Below are positions 33,752 through 47,600 of a DNA stretch of 64,000 nucleotides, piece by piece. The DNA lies in contig CAMRHE010000197.1 of the NCBI GenBank assembly GCA_947044405.1, positions 3,596,001-3,660,000 of the forward strand, given 5' to 3'. The position numbers and the translations under genes are program-made. Every line of letters begins with the position of its first letter. Position 1 is the stretch's first letter. This stretch comes from Leptodactylus fallax (Eukaryota > Chordata > Amphibia > Anura > Leptodactylidae). Below the pieces are notes generated by a model. That model had not been told where the DNA came from, did no database searches, and saw only the letters and a list, made by a program, of their open reading frames with translations.

Positions 33752-35619
33752 ATGGAGTTGTATGGAGGACCTACCTATAGTAACTGCAGAATACACCGAG
33801 ACTATGAACCTACCTGCAGGAACTACAGAATACACCGAGACTATGAACCTACCTGCAGCAACTCCATTCTAGTCAGTTCTGTAGTGAGACAGCTAGAATG
33901 GAGTTGCTATAAGGAGGACCTACCTATAGCAACTATAGAATATAATGAGAATATGAACCTACCTGCAGCAACTCCATTCTAGTCAATTCTGTTGTGAGAC
34001 AGCTAGAATGGAGTTATTGTATGGAGGACCTACCTATAGCAACTACAGAATACACTGACACCATGAACCTACCTGTAGCAACTCCATTCTAGTCAGGGCA
34101 GTAGTGAGACAGCTAGAATGGAGTTGCAGTAAGGAGGACCTACCTATAGTAACTACAGAATACACTGACACCATGAACCTACCTGTAGCAACTCCATTCT
34201 AGTCAGTTCTGTAGTGAGACAGCTAGAATAGAGTTGCTGTAAGGAGGACCTACCTATAGTAACTATAGAATATAATGAGACTATGAACCTACCTGCAGCA
34301 ACTCCATTCTAGTCAATTCTGTAGTGAGACAGCTAGAATGGAGTTGCTGTAAGGAGGACCTACCTATAGTAACTACAGAATACACCGAGACCATGAACCT
34401 ACCTGCAGCAACTCCATTCTAGTCAGTTCTGTAGTGAGACAGCTAGCATGGAGTTGTATGGAGGACCTACCTATAGTAACTGCAGAATACACCGAGACTA
34501 TGAACCTACCTGCAGGAACTACAGAATACACCGAGACTATGAACCTACCTGCAGCAACTCCATTCTAGTCAATTCTGTAGTGAGACAGCTAGAATGGAGT
34601 TGCTGTAAGGAGAACCTACCTATAGCAACTACAGAATACACCGAGACTATGAACCTACCTGCAGCAACTCCATTCTAGTCAGTTCTGTAGTGAGACAGCT
34701 AGAAAGGAGTTTTTGTATGGAGGACCTTCCTATAGTAACTACAGAATACACCGAGACTATAAACCTACCTGCAGCAACTCCATTCTAGTCAGGGCAGTAG
34801 TGAGACAGCTAGAATGGAGTTGCTGTAAGGAGGACCTACCTATAGTAACTACAGAATACAACGAGACCATGAACCTACCTGCAGCAACTCCATTCTAGTC
34901 AGTTCTGTAGTGAGACAGCTAGCATGGAGTTGTATGGAGGACCAACCTATAGTAACTGCAGAATACACCGAGACTATGAACCTACCTGCAGGAACTACAG
35001 AATACACCGAGACTATGAACCTACCTGCAGCAACTCCATTCTAGTCAGTTCTGTAGTGAGACAGCTAGAATGGAGTTGCTATAAGGAGGACCTACCTATA
35101 GTAACTACAGAATACAAGGAGACCATGAACCTACCTGCAGCAACTCCATTCTAGTTAGTTCTGTAGTGAGACAGCTAGAATGGAGTTGCTCTAAGGAGGA
35201 CCTACCTATAGTAACTACAGAATACACCGAGACTATGAACCTACCTGCAGCAACTCCATTCTAGTTAGTTCTGTAGTGAGACAGCTAGAATGGAGTTGCT
35301 GTAAGGAGGACCTACCTATAGTAACTACAGAATACACCGAGACTATGAACCTACCTGCAGCAACTCCATTCTAGTCAATTCTGTTGTGAGACAGCTAGAA
35401 TGGAGTTGCTGTATGGAGGACCTACCTATAGCAACTACAGAATACACTGAGACCATGAACCTACCTGCAGCAACTCCATTCTAGTCAGGGCAGTAGTGAG
35501 ACAGCTAGAATGGAGTTGCTGTAAGGAGGACCTACCTATAGTAACTACAGAATACACCGAGACCATGAACCTACCTGCAGCAACTCCATTCTAGTCAGTT
35601 CTGTAGTGAGACAGCTAGC
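33752..35619 (+). repeat. 1868-bp higher-order repeat, copy 3
   Basis: Matches copies 1 and 2 to about 35390. The last two units before 35.6 kb change type (TTGCTGTATGG in place of TTATTCTATGG), and irregular patches start immediately after this copy. Confidence 0.85.
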
Positions 35620-35639
35620 ATGGAGTTGTATGGAGGACC

Positions 35640-38600
35640 TACCTATAGAACCAAACCGAGACAGACACTGCAGGAACTACAGAATACACCGAGACTATGA
35701 ACCTACCTGCAGCAACTCCATTCTAGTCAGTTCTGTAGTGAGACAGCTAGAATGGAGTTGCTGTAAGGAGGACCTACCTATAGCAACTACAGAATACACC
35801 GAGACTATGAACCTACCTGCAGCAACTCCATTCTAGTCAATTCTGTTGTGAGACAGCTAGAATGGAGTTATTGTATGGAGGACCTACCTATAGCAACTAC
35901 AGAATACACTGACACCATGAACCTACCTGTAGCAACTCCATTCTAGTCAGGGCAGTAGTGAGACAGCTAGAATGGAGTTGCAGTAAGGAGGACCTACCTA
36001 TAGTAACTACAGAATACACTGACACCATGAACCTACCTGTAGCAACTCCATTCTAGTCAGTTCTGTAGTGAGACAGCTAGAATAGAGTTGCTGTAAGGAG
36101 GACCTACCTATAGTAACTATAGAATATAATGAGACTATGAACCTACCTGCAGCAACTCCATTCTAGTCAATTCTGTAGTGAGACAGCTAGAATGGAGTTG
36201 CTGTAAGGAGGACCTACCTATAGTAACTACAGAATACACCGAGACCATGAACCTACCTGCAGCAACTCCATTCTAGTCAGTTCTGTAGTGAGACAGCTAG
36301 CATGGAGTTTGTATGGAGGACCTACCTATAGTAACGCAATACACCGAGACTATGACCACCGCAGGAACTACAGAATACACCGAGACTATGAACCTACCTG
36401 CAGCAACTCCATTCTAGTCAGTTCTGTAGTGAGACAGCTAGAATGGAGTTGCTGTAAGGAGGACCTACCTATAGTAACTACAGAATACACCGAGACTATG
36501 AACCTACCTGCAGCAACTCCATTCTAGTTAGTTCTGTAGTGAGACAGCTAGAATGGAGTTGCTGTAAGGAGGACCTACCTATAGTAACTACAGAATACAC
36601 CGAGACTATGAACCTACCTGCAGCAACTCCATTCTAGTTAGTTCTGTAGTGAGACAGCTAGAATGGAGTTGCTGTAAGGAGGACCTACCTATAGTAACTA
36701 CAGAATACACCGAGACTATGAACCTACCTGCAGCAACTCCATTCTAGTCAATTCTGTTGTGAGACAGCTAGAATGGAGTTGCTGTATGGAGGACCTACCT
36801 ATAGCAACTACAGAATACACTGAGACCATGAACCTACCTGCAGCAACTCCATTCTAGTCAGGGCTGTAGTGAGACAGCTAGAATGGAGTTGCAGTAAGGA
36901 GGACCTACCTATAGTAACTACAGAATACACCGAGACCATGAACCTACCTGCAGCAACTCCATTCTAGTCAGTTCTGTAGTGAGACAGCTAGCATGGAGTT
37001 GCTGTATGGAGGACCTACCTATAGTAACTGCAGAAACACCGGCAGACCTACCTGCAGGAACTACAGAATACACCGAGACTATGAACCTACCTGCAGCAAC
37101 TCCATTCTAGTCAGTTCTGTAGTGAGACAGCTAGAATGGAGTTGCTGTAAGGAGGACCTACCTATAGCAACTACAGAATATACCGAGAATATGAACCTAC
37201 CTGCAGCAACTCCATTCTAGTCAATTCTGTTGTGAGACAGCTAGAATGGAGTTGTTGTATGGAGGACCTACCTATAGCAACTACAGAATACACTGACACC
37301 ATGAACCTACCTGCAGCAACTCCATTCTAGTCAGGGCTGTAGTGAGACAGCTAGAATGGAGTTGCAGTAAGGAGGACCTACCTATAGTAACTACAGAATA
37401 CACTGACACCATGAACCTACCTGCAGCAACTCCATTCTAGTCAGTTCTGTAGTGAGACAGCTAGAATGGAGTTGCTGTAAGGAGGACCTACCTATAGTAA
37501 CTACAGAATACACTGAGACTATGAACCTACCTGCAGCAACTCCATTCTAGTCAGTTCTGTAGTGAGACAGCTAGAATGGAGTTGCTGTAAGGAGGACCTA
37601 CCTATAGTAACTACAGAATACACCGAGACCATGAACCTACCTGCAGCAACTCCATTCTAGTCAGTTCTGTAGTGAGACAGCTAGAATGGTGCTGTATGGA
37701 GGACCTACCTATAGCAACTACAGAATACACCGAGACTATGAACCTACCGCAGGACCCCCACCTGCAGCAACTCCATTCTAGTCAGTTCTGTAGTGAGACA
37801 GCTAGAATGGAGTTGCTGTAAGGAGGACCTACCTATAGCAACTACAGAATACACCGAGACTATGAACCTACCTGCAGCAACTCCATTCTAGTCAGTTCTG
37901 TAGTGAGACAGCTAGAATGGAGTTTTTGTATGGAGGACCTACCTATAGTAACTACAGAATACACCGAGACTATGAACCTACCTGCAGCAACTCCATTCTA
38001 GTCAGGGCAGTAGTGAGACAGCTAGAATGGAGTTGCTGTAAGGAGGACCTACCTATAGCAACTACAGAATACACCGAGACTATGAACCTACCTGCAGCAA
38101 CTCCATTCTAGTCAGTTCTGTAGTGAGACAGCTAGAATGGAGTTGCTATAAGGAGGACCTACCTATAGTAACTACAGAATACACCGAGACTATGAACCTA
38201 CCTGCAGCAACTCCATTCTAGTCAGTTCTGTAGTGAGACAGCTAGAATGGAGTTGCTGTAAGGAGGACCTACCTATAGTAACTACAGAATACACGGAGAC
38301 TATGAACCTACCTGCAGCAACTCCATTCTAGTCAGTTCTGTAGTGAGACAGCTAGAATGGAGTTGCTGTAAGGAGGACCTACCTATAGTAACTACAGAAT
38401 ACACCGAGACTATGAACCTACCTGCAGCAACTCCATTCTAGTTAGTTCTGTAGTGAGACAGCTAGAATGGAGTTGCTGTAAGGAGGACCTACCTATAGTA
38501 ACTACAGAATACACCGAGACTATGAACCTACCTGCAGCAACTCCATTCTAGTCAATTCTGTTGTGAGACAGCTAGAATGGAGTTATTGTATGGAGGACCT

Positions 38601-41600
38601 ACCTATAGCAACTACAGAATACACTGACACCATGAACCTACCTGTAGCAACTCCATTCTAGTCAGGGCAGTAGTGAGACAGCTAGAATGGAGTTGCAGTA
38701 AGGAGGACCTACCTATAGTAACTACAGAATACACCGAGACCATGAACCTACCTGCAGCAACTCCATTCTAGTCAGTTCTGTAGTGAGACAGCTAGCATGG
38801 AGTCTGTATGGAGGACCTACCTATAGTAACTGCAGAATACACCGAGACTATGAACCTACCTGCAGGACACAGATACACCGAGACTATGAACCTACCTGCA
38901 GCAACTCCATTCTAGTCAGTTCTGTAGTGAGACAGCTAGAATGGAGTTGCTGTAAGGAGGACCTACCTATAGCAACTACAGAATACACCGAGACTATGAA
39001 CCTACCTGCAGCAACTCCATTCTAGTCAATTCTGTTGTGAGACAGCTAGAATGGAGTTATTGTATGGAGGACCTACCTATAGCAACTACAGAATACACTG
39101 ACACCATGAACCTACCTGCAGCAACTCCATTCTAGTCAGGGCAGTAGTGAGACAGCTAGAATGGAGTTGCAGTAAGGAGGACCTACCTATAGTAACTACA
39201 GAATACACTGACACCATGAACCTACCTGTGCAGCAACTCCATTCTAGTCAGTTCTGTAGTGAGACAGCTAGAATAGAGTTGCTGTAAGGAGGACCTACCT
39301 ATAGTAACTACAGAATATACTGAGACTATGAACCTACCTGCAGCAACTCCATTCTAGTCAATTCTGTAGTGAGACAGCTAGAATGGAGTTGCTGTAAGGA
39401 GGACCTACCTATAGTAACTACAGAATACACCGAGACTATGAACCTACCTGCAGCAACTCCATTCTAGTCAGTTCTGTAGTGAGACAGCTAGCATGGAGTT
39501 GTATGGGGCTATAGTGAGATACACCGAGCTATGACCTACCTACAGGAACTACAGAATACACCGAGACTATGAACCTACCTGCAGCAACTCCATTCTAGTC
39601 AGTTCTGTAGTGAGACAGCTAGAATGGAGTTGCTGTAAGGAGGACCTACCTATAGTAACTACAGAATACAAGGAGACTATGAACCTACCTGCAGCAACTC
39701 CATTCTAGTTAGTTCTGTAGTGAGACAGCTAGAATGGAGTTGCTCTAAGGAGGACCTACCTATAGTAACTACAGAATACACCGAGACTATGAACCTACCT
39801 GCAGCAACTCCATTCTAGTTAGTTCTGTAGTGAGACAGCTAGAATGGAGTTGCTGTAAGGAGGACCTACCTATAGTAACTACAGAATACACCGAGACTAT
39901 GAACCTACCTGCAGCAACTCCATTCTAGTCAATTCTGTTGTGAGACAGCTAGAATGGAGTTATTGTATGGAGGACCTACCTATAGCAACTACAGAATACA
40001 CTGACACCATGAACCTACCTGTAGCAACTCCATTCTAGTCAGGGCAGTAGTGAGACAGCTAGAATGGAGTTGCAGTAAGGAGGACCTACCTATAGTAACT
40101 ACAGAATACAACGAGACCATGAACCTACCTGCAGCAACTCCATTCTAGTCAGTTCTGTAGTGAGACAGCTAGCATGGAGTTGTATGGAGGACCTACCTAT
40201 AGTAACGCAGAATACACCGAGACATGCCACCTGCAGGAACTACAGAATACACCGAGACTATGAACCTACCTGCAGCAACTCCATTCTAGTCAGTTCTGTA
40301 GTGAGACAGCTAGAATGGAGTTGCTATAAGGAGGACCTACCTATAGCAACTATAGAATACACTGAGACTATGAACCTACCTGCAGCAACTCCATTCTAGT
40401 CAATTCTGTTGTGAGACAGCTAGAATGGAGTTATTGTATGGAGGACCTACCTATAGCAACTACAGAATACACTGACACCATGAACCTACCTGTAGCAACT
40501 CCATTCTAGTCAGGGCAGTAGTGAGACAGCTAGAATGGAGTTGCAGTAAGGAGGACCTACCTATAGTAACTACAGAATACACTGACACCATGAACCTACC
40601 TGTAGCAACTCCATTCTAGTCAGTTCTGTAGTGAGACAGCTAGAATAGAGTTGCTGTAAGGAGGACCTACCTATAGTAACTATAGAATATAATGAGACTA
40701 TGAACCTACCTGCAGCAACTCCATTCTAGTCAATTCTGTAGTGAGACAGCTAGAATGGAGTTGCTGTAAGGAGGACCTACCTATAGTAACTACAGAATAC
40801 ACCGAGACCATGAACCTACCTGCAGCAACTCCATTCTAGTCAGTTCTGTAGTGAGACAGCTAGCATGGAGTTGTATGGAGGACCTACCTATAGTAACTGC
40901 AGAATACACCGAGACTATGAACCTACCTGCAGGAACTACAGAATACACCGAGACTATGAACCTACCTGCAGCAACTCCATTCTAGTCAGTTCTGTAGTGA
41001 GACAGCTAGAATGGAGTTGCTGTAAGGAGGACCTACCTATAGCAACTACAGAATACACCGAGACTATGAACCTACCTGCAGCAACTCCATTCTAGTCAGT
41101 TCTGTAGTGAGACAGCTAGAAAGGAGTTTTTGTATGGAGGACCTACCTATAGTAACTACAGAATACACCGAGACTATAAACCTACCTGCAGCAACTCCAT
41201 TCTAGTCAGGGCAGTAGTGAGACAGCTAGAATGGAGTTGCTGTAAGGAGGACCTACCTATAGCAACTACAGAATACACCGAGACCATGAACCTACCTGCA
41301 GCAACTCCATTCTAGTCAGTTCTGTAGTGAGACAGCTAGCATGGAGTTGCTATAGGAGGACCTACCTATAGTAACTACAGAATACACCGAGACTATGAAC
41401 CTACCTGCAGCAACTCCCCATCCTACCGCAGCAACTCCATTCTAGTCAGTTCTGTAGTGAGACAGCTAGAATGGAGTTGCTGTAAGGAGGACCTACCTAT
41501 AGTAACTACAGAATACAAGGAGACCATGAACCTACCTGCAGCAACTCCATTCTAGTTAGTTCTGTAGTGAGACAGCTAGAATGGAGTTGCTGTAAGGAGG

Positions 41601-44600
41601 ACCTACCTATAGTAACTACAGAATACACCGAGACTATGAACCTACCTGCAGCAACTCCATTCTAGTTAGTTCTGTAGTGAGACAGCTAGAATGGAGTTGC
41701 TGTAAGGAGGACCTACCTATAGTAACTACAGAATACACCGAGACTATGAACCTACCTGCAGCAACTCCATTCTAGTCAATTCTGTTGTGAGACAGCTAGA
41801 ATGGAGTTACTGTATGGAGGACCTACCTATAGCAACTACAGAATACACTGACACCATGAACCTACCTGCAGCAACTCCATTCTAGTCAGGGCAGTAGTGA
41901 GACAGCTAGAATGGAGTTGCAGTAAGGAGGACCTACCTATAGTAACTACAGAATACAACGAGACCATGAACCTACCTGCAGCAACTCCATTCTAGTCAGT
42001 TCTGTAGTGAGACAGCTAGCATGGAGTTGTATGGAGGACCTACCTATAGTAACTGCAGAATACACCGAGACTATGAACCTACCTGCAGGAACTACAGAAT
42101 ACACCGAGACTATGAACCTACCTGCAGCAACTCCATTCTAGTCAGTTCTGTAGTGAGACAGCTAGAATGGAGTTGCTGTAAGGAGGACCTACCTATAGCA
42201 ACTACAGAATACACCGAGACTATGAACCTACCTGCAGCAACTCCATTCTAGTCAATTCTGTTGTGAGACAGCTAGAATGGAGTTATTGTATGGAGGACCT
42301 ACCTATAGCAACTACAGAATACACTGACACCATGAACCTACCTGTAGCAACTCCATTCTAGTCAGGGCTGTAGTGAGACAGCTAGAATGGAGTTGCAGTA
42401 AGGAGGACCTACCTATAGTAACTACAGAATACACTGACACCATGAACCTACCTGCAGCAACTCCATTCTAGTCAGTTCTGTAGTGAGACAGCTAGAATGG
42501 AGTTGCTGTAAGGAGGACCTACCTATAGTAACTACAGAATACACTGAGACTATGAACCTACCTGCAGCAACTCCATTCTAGTCAATTCTGTAGTGAGACA
42601 GCTAGAATGGAGTTGCTGTAAGGAGGACCTACCTATAGTAACTACAGAATACACCGAGACCATGAACCTACCTGCAGCAACTCCATTCTAGTCAGTTCTG
42701 TAGTGAGACAGCTAGCATGGAGTTGTATGGAGGACCTACCTATAGTAACTGCAGAATACACCGAGACTATGAACCTACCTGCAGGCCCCCTCGCCTCCAT
42801 TCTAGTCAATTCTGTAGTGAGACAGCTAGAATGGAGTTGCTGTAAGGAGGACCTACCTATAGCAACTACAGAATACACCGAGACTATGAACCTACCTGCA
42901 GCAACTCCATTCTAGTCAGTTCTGTAGTGAGACAGCTAGAATGGAGTTTTTGTATGGAGGACCTACCTATAGTAACTACAGAATACACCGAGACTATGAA
43001 CCTACCTGCAGCAACTCCATTCTAGTCAGGGCTGTAGTGAGACAGCTAGAATGGAGTTGCTGTAAGGAGGACCTACCTATAGCAACTACAGAATACACCG
43101 AGACTATGAACCTACCTGCAGCAACCCACTCCATTCTAGTCAGTTCTGTAGTGAGACAGCTAGAATGGAGTTGCTAAGGAGACCACCTATAGTAACTACA
43201 GAATACACCGAGACTATGAACCACCTGCAGGAACTCCATAATATAGTTCTGTAGTGAGACAGCTAGAATGGAGTTGCTGTAAGGAGGACCTACCTATAGT
43301 AACTACAGAATACACGGAGACCATGAACCTACCTGCAGCAACTCCATTCTAGTTAGTTCTGTAGTGAGACAGCTAGAATGGAGTTGCTCTAAGGAGGACC
43401 TACCTATAGTAACTACAGAATACACCGAGACTATGAACCTACCTGCAGCAACTCCATTCTAGTTAGTTCTGTAGTGAGACAGCTAGAATGGAGTTGCTGT
43501 AAGGAGGACCTACCTATAGTAACTACAGAATACACCGAGACTATGAACCTACCTGCAGCAACTCCATTCTAGTCAATTCTGTTGTGAGACAGCTAGAATG
43601 GAGTTATTGTATGGAGGACCTACCTATAGCAACTACAGAATACACTGACACCATGAACCTACCTGTAGCAACTCCATTCTAGTCAGGGCAGTAGTGAGAC
43701 AGCTAGAATGGAGTTGCAGTAAGGAGGACCTACCTATAGTAACTACAGAATACAACGAGACCATGAACCTACCTGCAGCAACTCCATTCTAGTCAGTTCT
43801 GTAGTGAGACAGCTAGCATGGAGTTGTATGGAGGACCTACCTATAGTAACTGCAGAATACACCGAGACTATGAACCTACCTGCAGGAACTACAGAATACA
43901 CCGAGACTATGAACCTACCTGCAGCAACTCCATTCTAGTCAGTTCTGTAGTGAGACAGCTAGAATGGAGTTGCTATAAGGAGGACCTACCTATAGCAACT
44001 ATAGAATATCACTGAGACTATGAACCTACCTGCAGCAACTCCATTCTAGTCAATTCTGTTGTGAGACAGCTAGAATGGAGTTATTGTATGGAGGACCTAC
44101 CTATAGCAACTACAGAATACACTGACACCATGAACCTACCTGTAGCAACTCCATTCTAGTCAGGGCAGTAGTGAGACAGCTAGAATGGAGTTGCAGTAAG
44201 GAGGACCTACCTATAGTAACTACAGAATACACTGACACCATGAACCTACCTGTAGCAACTCCATTCTAGTCAGTTCTGTAGTGAGACAGCTAGAATAGAG
44301 TTGCTGTAAGGAGGACCTACCTATAGTAACTATAGAATATAATGAGACTATGAACCTACCTGCAGCAACTCCATTCTAGTCAATTCTGTAGTGAGACAGC
44401 TAGAATGGAGTTGCTGTAAGGAGGACCTACCTATAGTAACTACAGAATACACCGAGACCATGAACCTACCTGCAGCAACTCCATTCTAGTCAGTTCTGTA
44501 GTGAGACAGCTAGCATGGAGTTGTATGGAGGACCTACCTATAGTAACTGCAGAATACACCGAGACTATGAACCTACCTGCAGGAACACAGAAACACCGAG

Positions 44601-47600
44601 ACTATGAACCTACCTGCAGCAACTCCATTCTAGTCAATTCTGTTGTGAGACAGCTAGAATGGAGTTATTGTATGGAGGACCTACCTATAGCAACTACAGA
44701 ATACACTGACACCATGAACCTACCTGTAGCAACTCCATTCTAGTCAGGGCAGTAGTGAGACAGCTAGAATGGAGTTGCAGTAAGGAGGACCTACCTATAG
44801 CAACTATAGAATATAATGAGAATCTGAACCTACCTGCAGCAACTCCATTCTAGTCCATTCTGTTGTGAGACAGCTTGAATGGAGTTGCTATATGGAGGAC
44901 CTACCTACAACAACTACAGAATACACCGAGACTATGAACCTACCTGCAGCAACTCCATTCTAGTCAATTCTGTAGTGAGACAGCTAGAATGGAGTTGCTG
45001 TAAGGAGAACCTACCTACAGCAACTACAGAATACACCGAGACTATGAACCTACCTGCAGCAACTCCATTCTAGTCAGTTCTGTAGTGAGACAGCTAGAAA
45101 GGAGTTTTTGTATGGAGGACCTTCCTATAGTAACTACAGAATACACCGAGACTATAAACCTACCTGCAGCAACTCCATTCTAGTCAGGGCAGTAGTGAGA
45201 CAGCTAGAATGGAGTTGCTGTAAGGAGGACCTACCTATAGCAACTACAGAATACACCGAGACTATGAACCTACCTGCAGCAACTCCATTCTAGTTAGTTC
45301 TGTAGTGAGACAGCTAGAATGGAGTTGCTATAAGGAGGACCTACCTATAGTAACTACAGAATACACCGAGACTATGAACCTACCTGCAGCAACTCCATTC
45401 TAGTTAGTTCTGTAGTGAGACAGCTAGAATGGAGTTGCTGTAAGGAGGACCTACCTATAGTAACTACAGAATACACCGAGACTATGAACCTACCTGCAGC
45501 AACTCCATTCTAGTTAGTTCTGTAGTGAGACAGCTAGAATGGAGTTGCTGTAAGGAGGACCTACCTATAGTAACTACAGAATACACCGAGACTATGAACC
45601 TACCTGCAGCAACTCCATTCTAGTCAATTCTGTTGTGAGACAGCTAGAATGGAGTTATTGTATGGAGGACCTACCTATAGCAACTACAGAATACACTGAC
45701 ACCATGAACCTACCTGTAGCAACTCCATTCTAGTCAGGGCAGTAGTGAGACAGCTAGAATGGAGTTGCAGTAAGGAGGACCTACCTATAGTAACTACAGA
45801 ATACACTGACACCATGAACCTACCTGTAGCAACTCCATTCTAGTCAGTTCTGTAGTGAGACAGCTAGAATAGAGTTGCTGTAAGGAGGACCTACCTATAG
45901 TAACTATAGAATATAATGAGAATATGAACCTACCTGTAGCAACTCCATTCTAGTCAGGGCAGTAGTGAGACAGCTAGAATGGAGTTGCAGTAAGGAGGAC
46001 CTACCTATAGCAACTATAGAATATAATGAGAATCTGAACCTACCTGCAGCAACTCCATTCTAGTCCATTCTGTTGTGAGACAGCTTGAATGGAGTTGCTA
46101 TATGGAGGACCTACCTACAACAACTACAGAATACACCGAGACTATGAACCTACCTGCAGCAACTCCATTCTAGTCAGTTCTGTAGTGAGACAGCTAGAAA
46201 GGAGTTTTTGTATGGAGGACCTTCCTATAGTAACTACAGAATACACCGAGACTATAAACCTACCTGCAGCAACTCCATTCTAGTCAGGGCAGTAGTGAGA
46301 CAGCTAGAATGGAGTTGCTGTAAGGAGGACCTACCTATAGCAACTACAGAATACACCGAGACTATGAACCTACCTGCAGCAACTCCATTCTAGTTAGTTC
46401 TGTAGTGAGACAGCTAGAATGGAGTTGCAGTAAGGAGGACCTACCTATAGTAACTACAGAATACACTGACACCATGAACCTACCTGTAGCAACTCCATTC
46501 TAGTCAGTTCTGTAGTGAGACAGCTAGAATAGAGTTGCTGTAAGGAGGACCTACCTATAGTAACTATAGAATATAATGAGACTATGAACCTACCTGCAGC
46601 AACTCCATTCTAGTCAATTCTGTAGTGAGACAGCTAGAATGGAGTTGCTGTAAGGAGGACCTACCTATAGTAACTACAGAATACAACGAGACCATGAACC
46701 TACCTGCAGCAACTCCATTCTAGTCAGTTCTGTAGTGAGACAGCTAGCATGGAGTTGTATGGAGGACCTACCTATAGTAACTGCAGAATACACCGAGACT
46801 ATGAACCTACCTGCAGGAACTACAGAAAACACCGCGACTATGAACCTACCTGCAGCAACTCCATTCTAGTCAGTTCTGTAGTGAGACAGCTAGAATGGAG
46901 TTGCTGTAAGGAGGACCTACCTATAGCAACTACAGAATACACCGAGACTATGAACCTACCTGCAGCAACTCCATTCTAGTCAGTTCTGTAGTGAGACAGC
47001 TAGAATGGAGTTGCTGTAAGGAGGACCTACCTATAGCAACTATAGAATATAATGAGAATCTGAACCTACCTGCAGCAACTCCATTCTAGTCAATTCTGTT
47101 GTGAGACAGCTTGAATGGAGTTGCTATATGGAGGACCTACCTACAACAACTACAGAATACACCGAGACTATGAACCTACCTGCAGCAACTCCATTCTAGT
47201 CAATTCTGTAGTGAGACAGCTAGAATGGAGTTGCTGTAAGGAGAACCTACCTACAGCAACCACAGAATACACCGAGACTATGAACCTACCTGCAGCAACT
47301 CCATTCTAGTCAGTTCTGTAGTGAGACAGCTAGAAAGGAGTTTTTGTATGGAGGACCTTCCTATAGTAACTACAGAATACACCGAGACTATAAACCTACC
47401 TGCAGCAACTCCATTCTAGTCAGGGCAGTAGTGAGACAGCTAGAATGGAGTTGCTGTAAGGAGGACCTACCTATAGCAACTACAGAATACACCGAGACTA
47501 TGAACCTACCTGCAGCAACTCCATTCTAGTTAGTTCTGTAGTGAGACAGCTAGAATGGAGTTGCTATAAGGAGGACCTACCTATAGTAACTACAGAATAC

